A stretch of DNA of 64,000 nt from Aestuariivita boseongensis (GCF_001262635.1 NZ_JXYH01000011.1:1-64000); one strand, 5' to 3'; counted from the first letter of the stretch, positions 18,569-27,868 are shown. The notes: generated by a model from the letters alone, not told the origin. Numbers and translations: made by a program.

Positions 18569-19777
18569 ATGCATGGATCGAACCGCAAGACCGGCCCCAT
18601 GACCACCGCCATTCACGCGGGCGAAACACCCGATACGGCGACGGGCGCTTCGGCCCCGGCGATCCATATGTCTTCGACCTTTATCTCCGAAGATGTGTCG
18701 GGCTTTTCCGCCCATGATCTGACGCCCGAGTCGCCTTATGCCTATGCCCGCTGGGCCAACCCGACCGTCGCCATGCTGGAGGCGAAGATCGCAGCGCTTC
18801 AGGGGGCGGAGGAATGCCTGTGCACGGCATCGGGCATGGCAGCCGCCTCGGCCATTTTCTTCACCTTCCTTCAGAAGGGCGATCATGCGGTGGTGTCGGA
18901 CGTGTCCTATGCAGGCGTGGCGGAGCTCGCGCGCGATACGCTGCCGCGCATGGGCGTGGATGTCAGCGTGGTGGACATGTCGAACCCCGAAAACCTGGCC
19001 CGCGCGATCCGGCCCAACACGCGGCTGGTACATTCGGAAAGCCCCGCGAACCCCATCGGGCGGCTGAGCGATCTGGCGGCCATTTCGAAAATCGCCCATG
19101 ACGCAGGGGCGCTGCATTCCACCGATGCCACCTTTGCCTCCCCCCTCGGGCAGGACGCGATCGGGCTGGGCGTCGATCTGGTGATGCATTCGACCACCAA
19201 GTATATCGGTGGGCATGGCGATGCGGTGGGCGGCGCCGTGGCGGGCCGCGCCGATCTGATCCGCAAGCTGCGGCTTGAGGCATCGATCCACCATGGCGGG
19301 ATCCTGTCGCCTTTCAACGCCTGGCTGATTGCGCGGGGGGCCGCGACATTGCCGCTCAGGCTCAAGGCGCATCAGGCGGGCGCGATGGCCGTCGCCCAAT
19401 GGCTTGAGGATCAACCCAGCGTGACCAAGGTGATCTATCCCGGCCTGCCCTCACACCCTCAATACGATCTTGCGCAAAAGCAGATGACCAACACCTCCGG
19501 CATGATTTCCTTCCAGGTGGGCGGGGTCGAAGACGGCGAACGCATCGCCCGCGACATGATCGACAAGCTGAAGATCGTGCATTATGCCGTCTCTCTGGGC
19601 CACCACCGCAGCCTGATTTTCTGGATGGAGACAGCGGGGCTGATGAAAACCTCCTTCCGCCTGGAAGGGGCGCAAACCCAAAGCTACCGCGCTTTTGCGG
19701 GGGACGGGATATTCCGCCTGTCCGTGGGTCTGGAAGACGCCGAAGACATCATCGCCGACCTCGATCAGGTGCTCTGA
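18569..19777 (+). CDS. Trans-sulfuration PLP enzyme (cystathionine lyase / methionine gamma-lyase family)
   Basis: 402-residue Cys/Met-metabolism PLP enzyme. The Schiff-base lysine is K211 in MHSTTKYIGGHGD; the phosphate-binding region TASGMAAASAI and the substrate-facing SVGLEDAEDI end segment are also present. The family splits into cystathionine gamma-synthase, beta- or gamma-lyases and methionine gamma-lyase, which sequence inspection alone does not separate. GGAAGGAG is placed well for the ATG at 18569. It stands alone between divergent and convergent neighbours. Confidence 0.88.
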   Translation: MHGSNRKTGPMTTAIHAGETPDTATGASAPAIHMSSTFISEDVSGFSAHDLTPESPYAYARWANPTVAMLEAKIAALQGAEECLCTASGMAAASAIFFTFLQKGDHAVVSDVSYAGVAELARDTLPRMGVDVSVVDMSNPENLARAIRPNTRLVHSESPANPIGRLSDLAAISKIAHDAGALHSTDATFASPLGQDAIGLGVDLVMHSTTKYIGGHGDAVGGAVAGRADLIRKLRLEASIHHGGILSPFNAWLIARGAATLPLRLKAHQAGAMAVAQWLEDQPSVTKVIYPGLPSHPQYDLAQKQMTNTSGMISFQVGGVEDGERIARDMIDKLKIVHYAVSLGHHRSLIFWMETAGLMKTSFRLEGAQTQSYRAFAGDGIFRLSVGLEDAEDIIADLDQVL

Positions 19778-19783
19778 CCCCTA

Positions 19784-19803
19784 GTTCTTCTCTTTCCAAA
19801 TAC
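19784..19803 (-). repeat. Dispersed 3'-end motif, diverged copy
   Basis: Read on the minus strand this is GTATTTGGAAAGAGAAGAAC, a shortened version of the GGGTATTT..CCAGAAAGAAGCAG element. It lies between the convergent sulfur lyase and moeB genes, 6 bp past the lyase stop. Confidence 0.4.
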
Positions 19804-19807
19804 GGCA

Positions 19808-19833
19808 CGCGACGCTGGCCACACAGCGTCGCG
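19808..19833. terminator. Hairpin between convergent lyase and moeB genes
   Basis: CGCGACGCTG (19808-19817) pairs perfectly with CAGCGTCGCG (19824-19833) across a 6-nt loop. It can fold on either strand and sits between two convergent stops. T tracts are absent, so it may act as an RNA 3'-end stabiliser or a Rho-assisted end. Confidence 0.55.
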
Positions 19834-19837
19834 CCCG

Positions 19838-20908
19838 TCAGGCAGACTGCCGTTCCGGTTCAGACCCGCAGATCGGGCAATCGCTGCGGCGCTCCAGTCC
19901 GATTTTGCGCGTTTCCCCCCACAGCGCGTCATAGATCAGCATCTCGCCGCGCATGGGGTGGCCCGCGCCGGTGATCAGCTTGATCGTCTCCACCGCCATC
20001 ATCGACCCGATCACCCCCGGCAAGGGACCGATCACGCCGGCCTCGGCACAGGACGGGGCAAGGCCATCTGCGGGGGCTTCGGGGAAGATGCATTGATAGC
20101 ACGGCGCGCCATGTTCGGGGTCAAAGATGCTCAGCTGACCTTCCCATTGTGACAGCGCGCCCGACACCAGCGGCTTGCGCATGAATACCGCGGCGCGGTT
20201 GGCCAGATAGCGGGTCTCGAAATTATCCGTGCCGTCAAGGATCACGTCATAGTCCTCGAACAGCTTGGGCGCGATCACCTTGTTAAGCCGGCGGTTATAG
20301 GGTTTGACCTCGACAAAGGGGTTTTGCGCCTTCATCGCGGCCTCGGCCGAGAACACCTTGGGCATGCCGATATCGGCATCGCGGTGAATCACCTGCCGTT
20401 GCAGGTTGGCGTTATCGACCACGTCGTCATCAATGACGCCGATTGTGCCCACCCCGGCGGCGGCCAGATATTGCAGCGCAGGCGCACCCAGACCGCCTGC
20501 GCCGATCACCAGCACACGCGCCTCTTTCAGCTTTTTCTGCCCTGCGCCGCCCAGCTCGCGCAGCACGATATGGCGGGCATAGCGGTTCAGCTCGGTCTCG
20601 GAAAATGTGCCGGTGCGCTTGGGTTCGGGGATGGCCGAGGCGTTGGATTTGCTTTCCGCCTTGCCCCGCAGCCAGTTCAGACCGGCGCGATAGGTCAGGA
20701 TGATCACTACGAAGCCACCGATCAGCAGCCACAGCGCCGGGCTTTCGCCCGTGGCCACACGCAGCGGATGGCCCGCAGGCAGCACAAGCTGCAGGATCAG
20801 CACGCCCACGTAAAGCACCCCGATCATCGTCAGCCGCGCCTTGCGCGGCGCACCCATCAGCGATCCGATGCCCCACAGCATCGCCGCCAGTGCCAGAACC
20901 AGAACCAT
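19838..20908 (-). CDS. moeB: MoeB/ThiF-family adenylyltransferase with membrane N-terminus
   Basis: 356 residues. Residues 1-80 contain three hydrophobic segments (about 1-19, 26-44, 58-74); a basic linker leads into a complete ThiF/MoeB domain from about 103. That domain shows the ATP-binding GAGGLG (136-141), zinc cysteines C270/C273 and C344/C347, and PSCAEAGV with C287. MoeB adenylates the C-terminus of MoaD (or a ThiS-like carrier) in molybdopterin synthesis. The membrane extension is not part of the textbook enzyme. Its ATG shares one base with the dut stop. Whether it serves MoaD, ThiS or both is open. Confidence 0.88.
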   Translation of the reverse strand: MVLVLALAAMLWGIGSLMGAPRKARLTMIGVLYVGVLILQLVLPAGHPLRVATGESPALWLLIGGFVVIILTYRAGLNWLRGKAESKSNASAIPEPKRTGTFSETELNRYARHIVLRELGGAGQKKLKEARVLVIGAGGLGAPALQYLAAAGVGTIGVIDDDVVDNANLQRQVIHRDADIGMPKVFSAEAAMKAQNPFVEVKPYNRRLNKVIAPKLFEDYDVILDGTDNFETRYLANRAAVFMRKPLVSGALSQWEGQLSIFDPEHGAPCYQCIFPEAPADGLAPSCAEAGVIGPLPGVIGSMMAVETIKLITGAGHPMRGEMLIYDALWGETRKIGLERRSDCPICGSEPERQSA

Positions 20909-21369
20909 CAGCCCGTTCCCGTCGATCCAAACCCGCCCGCGCCCCGCGCGGTATCGCTCAGCGCGACTGTCACTTCAAACCGCGCCTGCAGCACGGGGGC
21001 AACCACCATCTGCGCGATGCGCGCGCCATGTTCCACCGTGAAGGGCTCTGTCCCCGCATTCATCACGATGACGCCCAACGGCCCGCGATAATCGCTGTCG
21101 ATCGTGCCGGGGCTGTTGGGCAGCGTGATCCCGTGTTTCAGCGCAAGGCCTGAGCGGGGCCTGATCTGCACCTCAAACCCGTCTGGGATTTCAATGCGTA
21201 GCCCCGTCGGGATCAGCGCGCGCTCACCCGGTGCCAGCGTCACGTCGCCATCCGGCAGATTGGCGCGCAGGTCCGCCCCAGCCGCGCCCGCTGTTTCATA
21301 GCTGGGCAACGGCACCGATGCGTCAAAGCCCGCCTCCCGCGTCACGCGGATGTCGACCGGCTCAGCCAT
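20908..21369 (-). CDS. dut: Deoxyuridine 5'-triphosphate nucleotidohydrolase (dUTPase)
   Basis: 153-residue trimeric dUTPase with all five motifs: [35 protein letters not shown] and the C-terminal [10 protein letters not shown] that closes over the triphosphate. It hydrolyses dUTP to dUMP, keeping uracil out of DNA and feeding dTMP synthesis. Its start overlaps the end of coaBC by 8 bp and its stop touches moeB, so the three genes are translationally coupled. Confidence 0.97.
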   Translation of the reverse strand: MAEPVDIRVTREAGFDASVPLPSYETAGAAGADLRANLPDGDVTLAPGERALIPTGLRIEIPDGFEVQIRPRSGLALKHGITLPNSPGTIDSDYRGPLGVIVMNAGTEPFTVEHGARIAQMVVAPVLQARFEVTVALSDTARGAGGFGSTGTG

Positions 21370-22558
21370 TCAACGCCGCCGCGATGCGGTCCGCCAGTTG
21401 CCGTGCCACGGCATCCTTGCCCATGCGCGGCCAGGCTTCTGCCCCGTCTTCCGAGATCAAGATCACAGCGTTTTCCGATCCGCCCATGATCCCGGTGCCG
21501 GGGCTGACATCATTGGCCACGATCCAGTCGCAGCCTTTGCGTTTGCGTTTGGCGATGGCATGCGCCTCCACATCATTGGTTTCTGCAGCAAAGCCCACGA
21601 CAAGGCCGGGACGGCTTTTTTTCATCTGGGACACGCCCGCCAAAATGTCGGGGTTTTCGGCAAACTCCAGCACCGGCAGCCCGTCTTTCGATTTCTTAAG
21701 CTTCCGATCCGACGCCTGCGCGACCCGCCAATCGGCCACCGCCGCCGCAAAAACACCGGCATCCACGGGTAGTGCTGCCTGCACAGCATCAGCCATCTCG
21801 CGCGCGCTTTCGACCGCGATCACCTCCACCCCGTCGGGCGGCGGGACCGAGGCAGGGCCGGTCACGAACACCACATGCGCGCCCAGATCCGCCAGCGCAC
21901 GCGCCACCGCCGTGCCCTGCGCCCCCGAGGACCGGTTGGCGATATAGCGCACCGGATCAATCGGCTCATGCGTGGGGCCCGAGGTGACAAGGATGCGTTT
22001 GCCCGCAAGCGGGCCTGCCGCGAACTGGCTTTCCACGGCGGCCACGATTTCCAGCGGTTCCGCCATGCGGCCGGGGCCAAACTCGCCGCAGGCCATGTCG
22101 CCTTCATTCGGGCCGACAAAGCGGATGCCATCGGCCTTCAATGTCTCAAGGTTGCGCTGGGTCGCAGGATGATCCCACATGCGCACATTCATCGCAGGCG
22201 CCACCAGCACCGGCGTGTCGGTGGCCAGCAAAAGGGTGGAGGCCAGATCATTCGCAAAGCCCTGCGCCATCTTGGCCATCAGATCGGCAGTACCCGGTGC
22301 CACCACAATCAGATCGGCGGAGCGGGACAGCTGGATATGCCCCATCTCGGCCTCATCCGTCAGGTCGAAGAGATCACGATAGACCTTCTGCCCAGCAAGG
22401 GCCGATACGGAAAGAGGGGTGACAAACTCCTCCCCCGCCTTGGTCAGGACGGGGGTGACCGACGCCCCCCGTTCGGCCAGCCGCCGGATCAGATCCAGCG
22501 ATTTATAGGCGGCGATCCCACCCCCGATGATCAGCAAAATGCGTTTTCCAGCCAGCAT
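21362..22558 (-). CDS. coaBC: Coenzyme A biosynthesis bifunctional protein CoaBC
   Basis: 398 residues with an N-terminal flavoprotein decarboxylase domain ([18 protein letters not shown], then the substrate-binding [10 protein letters not shown] and the [12 protein letters not shown] flap) fused to a C-terminal phosphopantothenoylcysteine synthetase domain ([20 protein letters not shown]). It makes 4'-phosphopantetheine from phosphopantothenate and cysteine. It sits in the rpoHII-chaN-coaBC-dut-moeB run, overlapping dut by 8 bp and separated from chaN by 78 bp. Confidence 0.96.
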   Translation of the reverse strand: MLAGKRILLIIGGGIAAYKSLDLIRRLAERGASVTPVLTKAGEEFVTPLSVSALAGQKVYRDLFDLTDEAEMGHIQLSRSADLIVVAPGTADLMAKMAQGFANDLASTLLLATDTPVLVAPAMNVRMWDHPATQRNLETLKADGIRFVGPNEGDMACGEFGPGRMAEPLEIVAAVESQFAAGPLAGKRILVTSGPTHEPIDPVRYIANRSSGAQGTAVARALADLGAHVVFVTGPASVPPPDGVEVIAVESAREMADAVQAALPVDAGVFAAAVADWRVAQASDRKLKKSKDGLPVLEFAENPDILAGVSQMKKSRPGLVVGFAAETNDVEAHAIAKRKRKGCDWIVANDVSPGTGIMGGSENAVILISEDGAEAWPRMGKDAVARQLADRIAAALNG

Positions 22559-22636
22559 GTCGCCCCGGCGCGTTATTTCATCGGCATGACCATAGGCAAG
22601 GCGGCACCGCTGGACCAGAGCGAATTGCGCCCGGGC

Positions 22637-23452
22637 CTAGTTGCGGAAGGCCTCGCACGGGTCGGGGCGGGCGACGATGGGGGCGTCGATCACCGCGTCG
22701 AACGCGCCGGGCAGAAGGCGTGCGCCTTCCGACTGGCCCAGCGCGAAAAGGGTGATGCCGGGCGCGGCCTGACGCAGGTAATGCGGCACGCCCCAATCGG
22801 CCCGCGCGTGGCCATTGCCGGTGATGATCACAACCGGCCCGCCGGTCTGTTCGAAGGCGGCCAGCGCCACCTGCGCCAGCCGCGCATCGCGCAGGCGCTG
22901 GATATCGACCATGCCGGGCAGAAGGTTGTCGGGCAGCGCGTCGCAATGCGCCTCGGCCTGCAGGGCCTCGCGCTGCGCCTGTTCGCGGTCGTCCAGCGGG
23001 ACGGTCAGCCCGAACCGGTCGGCCCCGTCGCCAAAGGCCTGCGCCAGCCCCTGCTGCATCGCCGCGCGGGCCGCATCGCGGGGCACCGCCGCGCCATGGA
23101 TCGCCGCGCCGGGGGCCGCCAGGAAAATCGGGTGATACATCGCGAAATCCGGCCAGCCGCTTTCGGCCCAGTTCACCGCCTGCGCCACAGCCCCCGCATT
23201 GCCACGGATGTCGGGCGTGATCGCGCTTGCCTGCGCATCGGTCAGCATCTCGAACACCAATGCTGCGGGCTGCAGCCTGCGCACCAGATCGGCCTGGGTC
23301 ACATGATGGGCGGGGTTGTCATGCACCTCGCCTAGCAGCACCACATCGGCAGTGGCCATGCGCGTCAGGCTGTCTTCTGACAGCGAAACCGCCCCGGACG
23401 GGGCGGCCATGCTCGCACAGAGTGCGAAGAGCAGGGGGAAGGTAAACCTCAT
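22637..23452 (-). CDS. ChaN family protein
   Basis: 271 residues with a Sec signal (about 1-21) and the ChaN motifs LLGEVHDNPAHH, LVFEMLTD and ITGNGHARADWG. ChaN proteins are extracytoplasmic and have been linked to haem or iron binding. There is no proper lipobox before the early cysteine, so I call it secreted or periplasmic rather than a lipoprotein. Its ATG overlaps the rpoHII stop by 4 bp, placing it in the same transcript and presumably the same stress response. Confidence 0.85.
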   Translation of the reverse strand: MRFTFPLLFALCASMAAPSGAVSLSEDSLTRMATADVVLLGEVHDNPAHHVTQADLVRRLQPAALVFEMLTDAQASAITPDIRGNAGAVAQAVNWAESGWPDFAMYHPIFLAAPGAAIHGAAVPRDAARAAMQQGLAQAFGDGADRFGLTVPLDDREQAQREALQAEAHCDALPDNLLPGMVDIQRLRDARLAQVALAAFEQTGGPVVIITGNGHARADWGVPHYLRQAAPGITLFALGQSEGARLLPGAFDAVIDAPIVARPDPCEAFRN

Positions 23453-24327
23453 ACGAGGAAGTGTTGCACCTCGCGCGATTGCGCTTCAAGGCTCTTGCGC
23501 ATCTTGGTGAAGGCCGCGGCCTCAAGCTGGCGCACACGTTCCTTCGACAGGCCCAGCTCATCGCCAAGGCTTTCAAGTGTACGCGCGTCTTCCCGCAGCT
23601 TGCGTTCGCGCACGATGAAGCGTTCGCGTTCATTCAGCGCGTTCATCGCAATCAGCAGCCATTCGCGCAGCTGGGCGTTGTCGTGGGTATCTTCCACCAG
23701 CTCGGCCGCCTGAGCGCTTTCATCTTCCAGCGCGTCGATCCACTCGCGGCCTTCTTCGTCCACCGACTGCGTGGCGTTCAGCGAATAATCCGACCCCGAC
23801 AGACGGCCTTCCATCATCTCGACGTCGTGGAGCGGCACGCCGATTTCCGTGGCGATCATCTTGTGCATTTCGTGCCGATCCAGCGCTTCGCCAGCGGCGG
23901 CGGCTTCCCGCTCAAGCCGGGCCTGCACACGGCGCATGTTGAAAAACAGCGACTTCTGCGACGAGGTCGAACCGGTGCGCACCATCGACCAGTTGCGCAT
24001 CACGTAATCCTGAATCGACGCCTTGATCCACCACACCGCATAGGTCGAAAACCGCACCCCGCGATCGGGATCGAACTTGTCCGCCGCCTTCATCAGACCC
24101 AGACCCGCTTCCTGGATCAGGTCGTTCATCGGCGCGCCATAGCGTTTGAATTTCGACGCCATGGAAATGGCCAGCCGCATATATGCGTTGATCAGACGAT
24201 GAAGGGCGGCTTCATCCCGTTCGTCGCGCCACGCATATGCCAGCTTGAGTTCCGTTTCCGCGTCCAACAGCTCGGCCTTCATGGCCCGCCGCGACAGCGA
24301 CATATCAGTCGAAGAGTCCAGTGCCAT
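23449..24327 (-). CDS. rpoH2: RNA polymerase sigma factor RpoH, RpoHII type
   Basis: 292-residue group 3 sigma-70 protein with region 2 (DLIQEAGLGLMKAADKFDPD, then RFSTYAVWWIKASIQDYVMRNWSMVR) and region 4 (ERERFIVRERKL...LGLSKERVRQLE). The residues (MRLAISMASKFKRYGAPMND, NMRRVQARLEREAAAA) match the RpoHII paralogue of Rhodobacteraceae rather than RpoHI. RpoHII is known from Rhodobacter sphaeroides to serve the singlet-oxygen and oxidative stress response downstream of RpoE. The ATG at 24327 is set by AGGGGGA 5 bp before it; the frame opens 11 codons earlier. chaN overlaps its stop. Confidence 0.9.
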   Translation of the reverse strand: MALDSSTDMSLSRRAMKAELLDAETELKLAYAWRDERDEAALHRLINAYMRLAISMASKFKRYGAPMNDLIQEAGLGLMKAADKFDPDRGVRFSTYAVWWIKASIQDYVMRNWSMVRTGSTSSQKSLFFNMRRVQARLEREAAAAGEALDRHEMHKMIATEIGVPLHDVEMMEGRLSGSDYSLNATQSVDEEGREWIDALEDESAQAAELVEDTHDNAQLREWLLIAMNALNERERFIVRERKLREDARTLESLGDELGLSKERVRQLEAAAFTKMRKSLEAQSREVQHFLV

Positions 24328-24390
24328 ATCATCCCCCTGTAGATGACATTCGGTACACATCGAGGTGCACCTTGTTTTGCGCTCCTGAAC

Positions 24391-24420
24391 TGAGTACGCA
24401 GCTCTAACCCCAATGGATCA
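24391..24420 (-). promoter_or_regulatory. Candidate RpoE-type promoter for rpoHII
   Basis: On the minus strand TGATCC (24420-24415) is followed after 18 bp by TACTCA (24396-24391), about 64 bp before the rpoHII start codon. TGATCC is the -35 form known for RpoE (ECF) promoters of Rhodobacter, and rpoHII is an established RpoE target there. The -10 match is weak. Confidence 0.45.
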
Positions 24421-24436
24421 CTCAAGGGTTAAAAAT

Positions 24437-24958
24437 TTGTTGCCAGGACTCACCTTAATTGTCGGCGGGGCTGCTTCCGGCAAATCGCGTCTCGCAGAAA
24501 GTCTAGCCGAAAACCACGGTTCGACAAAGGTTTATCTTGCGACTGCGCAGATTTTTGATGACGAGATGGCCCAGAAGGTGGATGCGCATAAATCGCGACG
24601 CGACGCAGGTTGGCGCACGATCGAGGCGCCGTATGATGCGGGCACGGCTTTGACGGATGCGCGCGGCGACGTGCTGCTTTTCGATTGCGCGACGCTGTGG
24701 TTGTCCAATCAGATGCTGGATGACACCCGCGATTTGGCCGCCGAACAGGCCCGGCTGTTCGATGCATTGCGCCGCTGCCAGATGCCGGTGATCGTCGTGT
24801 CAAATGAGGTGGGCGAAGGCGTCGTGCCGGAAAACGCCCTGGCCCGCCAATTCCGCGAGGCGCAGGGCCGGCTGAATATCGAACTGGCGCAAATGGCCGA
24901 TCTGGTGATCAAGGTTACCGTGGGTCTGCCGCAGGTACTGAAAGGGAAAATGCCATGA
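24437..24958 (+). CDS. cobU: Adenosylcobinamide kinase / adenosylcobinamide-phosphate guanylyltransferase
   Basis: About 173 residues. The P-loop GGAASGKS lies near the N-terminus, and VSNEVGEGVVPENALARQFRE is the family signature of CobU/CobP. It phosphorylates adenosylcobinamide and transfers GMP to it in the late cobalamin pathway. I prefer the TTG at 24437 (AAGGG eight bases upstream; protein begins LLPGLTLIVGG as in relatives) to the ATG at 24413, which has no ribosome-binding site and would fall inside the presumed rpoHII promoter. It overlaps the phosphatase gene by 4 bp. Confidence 0.9.
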   Translation: MLPGLTLIVGGAASGKSRLAESLAENHGSTKVYLATAQIFDDEMAQKVDAHKSRRDAGWRTIEAPYDAGTALTDARGDVLLFDCATLWLSNQMLDDTRDLAAEQARLFDALRRCQMPVIVVSNEVGEGVVPENALARQFREAQGRLNIELAQMADLVIKVTVGLPQVLKGKMP

Positions 24959-25533
24959 CCACCTGGCACTGGATCCGCCACGGGCCGACCCATCAGAAAA
25001 ACTTCGTGGGCTGGCGCGACGTGCCTGCCGATCTGTCGGACAGGGCCCATATCGCGCGGCTGAATGCGCATCTGCCCGATGATGCCATCGTTATCGCGTC
25101 GGACCTGATCCGCGCCTCGGCCACCGCTGACACGCTGTCGGACGGACGCAGCCGCCTGCCCGATCACCCCGACCTGCGCGAGTTTCACTTTGGCGAATGG
25201 GACGGCAAACATCATTCCGAAGTGTCTGAAACGCACCCCGAGCTGTCGCGCGCCTATTGGGAAACGCCGGGCGATATCGCTGCCCCCGGCGGGGAAAGCT
25301 GGAACCAGGCCGCGCGGCGCGTGGCGCAGGTGGTGGATCAGATGAACAACCTGCACGCGGGCCGCCACATCATCGCCGTGGCGCATTTCGGCGTGATCCT
25401 GACCCAGGTGCAGCGCGCCCTTGGCGTAGGGGCGTCGGATGTGCTGCGCCACAAGATCGACACGCTGTCTGTGACCGATATGCGCTTTGACGGGCAAAAC
25501 TGGCATCTGGGGCGCATCAATCACCTTCCGTGA
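24955..25533 (+). CDS. Histidine phosphatase family protein, possibly alpha-ribazole phosphatase (CobC)
   Basis: 192 residues of the phosphoglycerate mutase-like superfamily. The phospho-acceptor motif is RHG (residues 8-10 in HWIRHGPTHQ); the acid residue region is EFHFGEWDGK and the second catalytic histidine is in VAHFG. Coupling by a 4-bp overlap to cobU suggests dephosphorylation of alpha-ribazole phosphate in cobalamin assembly, but the family is broad and the assignment to CobC rests on context. Confidence 0.8.
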   Translation: MTTWHWIRHGPTHQKNFVGWRDVPADLSDRAHIARLNAHLPDDAIVIASDLIRASATADTLSDGRSRLPDHPDLREFHFGEWDGKHHSEVSETHPELSRAYWETPGDIAAPGGESWNQAARRVAQVVDQMNNLHAGRHIIAVAHFGVILTQVQRALGVGASDVLRHKIDTLSVTDMRFDGQNWHLGRINHLP

Positions 25534-25593
25534 TCGCAGGGCGCACAAAATGTCGTTCGTTTTACGCGGCCGCGCGCGGCTAGTCTCGCGCGC

Positions 25594-26274
25594 ATGACCT
25601 ATGATATGTTTATCGGCGACAAAACCTATTCCAGCTGGTCCCTGCGCGGCTGGCTGATGCTGCGCAAATTCGACCTGCCTATGCGCGAACATATGGTGGG
25701 GCTTTATTCGGGGACGATGGCAGATGATCTGGCCCCGTTGGCCCCGGCCCGTCTGGTGCCCGCCCTGCGCCTGCCCGATGGCACCGTTGTGGGCGAAAGC
25801 TTTGCCATGGCCGAAACCCTGGCCGAACGCCACCCGGACGCGCAGATGTGGCCCGCCGACCCGGCCCAGCGCGCCACCGTCCGCTGGCTGGTGGCCGAGA
25901 TGTGTTCCGGCTTCACCGCCCTGCGCGGGGCCTGTCCAATGCAGTTGCGCCGGGCCTATCGGGGCTTTCAGGTCTCCGCCCCCGTGCAGGCCGATCTGGA
26001 CCGGATCGAAACCCTTTTTGCCCATGCGCGCAGCCTGTCCGGCGCGGCGGAAGGGCCGATTTTCGGGCGCTACAGCCTGGCGGATGTGTTTTACACGCCC
26101 GTGGCCGCGCGCATTGTTGGATACGGCCTGCCGGTGTCCGAGGGCACGCGCGCCTATGCGCTGTCGCTTCTGGCGGACCCTGCGGTGCAGGAATGGCGCG
26201 CGGACGGGCTGACCCAATCCTATGACCCAGAGCCGTACCTTCTGGACCTGCCCTTTGACGATTGGCCCGTCTGA
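25594..26274 (+). CDS. Glutathione S-transferase family protein
   Basis: 226 residues with an N-terminal thioredoxin-fold domain (KTYSSWSLRGWLMLRKF, with the catalytic Ser region, and the glutathione-binding VPALRLPDGTVVGESFAMAE) and a helical C-terminal domain. It probably conjugates or reduces small molecules with glutathione. gshB and a gamma-glutamylcyclotransferase are elsewhere in the window but not adjacent. Likely its own transcription unit. Confidence 0.87.
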   Translation: MTYDMFIGDKTYSSWSLRGWLMLRKFDLPMREHMVGLYSGTMADDLAPLAPARLVPALRLPDGTVVGESFAMAETLAERHPDAQMWPADPAQRATVRWLVAEMCSGFTALRGACPMQLRRAYRGFQVSAPVQADLDRIETLFAHARSLSGAAEGPIFGRYSLADVFYTPVAARIVGYGLPVSEGTRAYALSLLADPAVQEWRADGLTQSYDPEPYLLDLPFDDWPV

Positions 26275-26348
26275 CCAGGACAACCGTTAACCATTCAGAA
26301 ACCACTGCGCCCGTATCCGTTTACCAAACACTTGGCAGAGGATCGGGG

Positions 26349-27860
26349 ATGGTCGCGCGCGCCTATACAGTCGCCTTTCAGGGGGTGGAGGCCCGCCCCG
26401 TCGAAGTGCAATGCGCCGTCAGCCCCGGCGTGCCCGCCTTTTCCATCGTGGGCCTGCCAGACAAGGCGGTGAACGAGGCGCGCGACCGCATCCGGTCGGC
26501 CCTGTCGGCGATGTCGATTGCACTGCCGTCGAAACGGATCACGGTCAACCTGTCGCCTGCCGATATGCCCAAGGAAGGCAGCCATTTCGACCTGCCCATC
26601 GCCGTGGCGCTTCTGACCGCGATGGACGTCCTGCCCGCCGACGCGATCGAGGAAACCGTGGCGCTGGGGGAACTGTCTCTTGACGGCTCGCTGGTGCCGG
26701 TGCTGGGGGCTCTGCCTGCCGCCATGCGCGCGGCGGAAGACGGGCGCAAACTGCTCTGCCCCGCCGGATCGGGGGCCGAGGCCGCCTGGGTCGACGCCAC
26801 CTGCGTGACCGCCGCCGCAAACCTGATCGAGGTGGTGCAGCATTATTCAGGCCTCGCCCCCCTGCCCCCCGCCACGCCTGGAGAGGTGATCGCAGATGCA
26901 GGCGCGAAAGACCTGCGCGACGTGAAGGGCCAGGAACGCGCCAAACGCGCGCTTGAGATCGCGGCCGCCGGACGCCACCACCTGATAATGGTGGGCACGC
27001 CGGGGTCAGGCAAATCCATGATGGCCGCGCGCCTGCCCGGCATCCTGCCGCCGCTGACCCCGTTCGAGGCGCTGGAAACCTCTATGATCCATTCGCTGGC
27101 GGGACTTCTGGACGAAGGGGGCATCAACCGCACGCGGCCCTTCCGCGAACCGCATCACACCGCGTCGATGGCAGCCATCGTGGGTGGTGGGCGCGGCGCG
27201 AAACCCGGAGAGATCAGCCTGGCGCATAATGGGGTGCTGTTAATGGATGAATTCCCGGAATTTCCCCGCACTGTGCTGGAAACCCTCCGCCAGCCGATTG
27301 AAACCGGGGAGGTCATGGTCGCCCGCGCCAATGCCCATATCAAATACCCCTGCCGTTTCATGCTGATGGCGGCGGCGAACCCCTGCAAATGCGGATATCT
27401 GGCCGATCCCAACCGCGCCTGTTCCCGCGCGCCGGTCTGTGGAGAGGATTATCTGGGCCGCATCTCAGGCCCGCTGATGGACCGGTTCGACCTGCGGATC
27501 GAAGTGCCCCCGGTGGCCTTCCGCGATCTGGAGCTGCCGGGCGACGGCGAAAGCTCTGCCACGGTGGCCGCGCGCGTGGCCGCTGCGCGTGCGTTGCAGG
27601 AGGCGCGCTATGACGGCAAGCCGCAATGCCAGAATGCCGATCTGGAGGGCGAAGCGCTGCAGGAAATCGCGCATCCCGATGGCGAAGGGCAGGCCCTGCT
27701 CAGCAAGACCGCCGAACGGTTCCAGCTGACCGCACGGGGCTATCACCGGGTGCTCAGGGTGGCGCGCACCATTGCCGATCTAGATGGCAGCGACGCGGTG
27801 CGCAAACCCCATATCGCCGAGGCGCTGAGTTACCGTCTGATGGGCGCGAGGGGCCTCTGA
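26349..27860 (+). CDS. comM: YifB family Mg-chelatase-like AAA ATPase (ComM)
   Basis: 503 residues: an N-terminal Lon protease-like ChlI domain (VEARPVEVQCAVSPGVPAFSIVGLPD region), a central AAA module with Walker A GTPGSGKS and Walker B VLLMDEFPEF, and a C-terminal Mg-chelatase domain with a CxCG/CSRAPVC zinc-like cluster. ComM is a branch-migration helicase that helps integrate donor DNA in natural transformation, and the family is widespread in bacteria not known to be competent. The ATG at 26349 is the conserved family start. Confidence 0.92.
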   Translation: MVARAYTVAFQGVEARPVEVQCAVSPGVPAFSIVGLPDKAVNEARDRIRSALSAMSIALPSKRITVNLSPADMPKEGSHFDLPIAVALLTAMDVLPADAIEETVALGELSLDGSLVPVLGALPAAMRAAEDGRKLLCPAGSGAEAAWVDATCVTAAANLIEVVQHYSGLAPLPPATPGEVIADAGAKDLRDVKGQERAKRALEIAAAGRHHLIMVGTPGSGKSMMAARLPGILPPLTPFEALETSMIHSLAGLLDEGGINRTRPFREPHHTASMAAIVGGGRGAKPGEISLAHNGVLLMDEFPEFPRTVLETLRQPIETGEVMVARANAHIKYPCRFMLMAAANPCKCGYLADPNRACSRAPVCGEDYLGRISGPLMDRFDLRIEVPPVAFRDLELPGDGESSATVAARVAAARALQEARYDGKPQCQNADLEGEALQEIAHPDGEGQALLSKTAERFQLTARGYHRVLRVARTIADLDGSDAVRKPHIAEALSYRLMGARGL

Positions 27861-27868
27861 CGCGCGGA

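Noticed and set aside
16671-18602. 643-codon plus-strand frame over the M3 peptidase gene
   Set aside because: Antisense of a clear peptidase gene with HEFGH; composition is that of a shadow frame.
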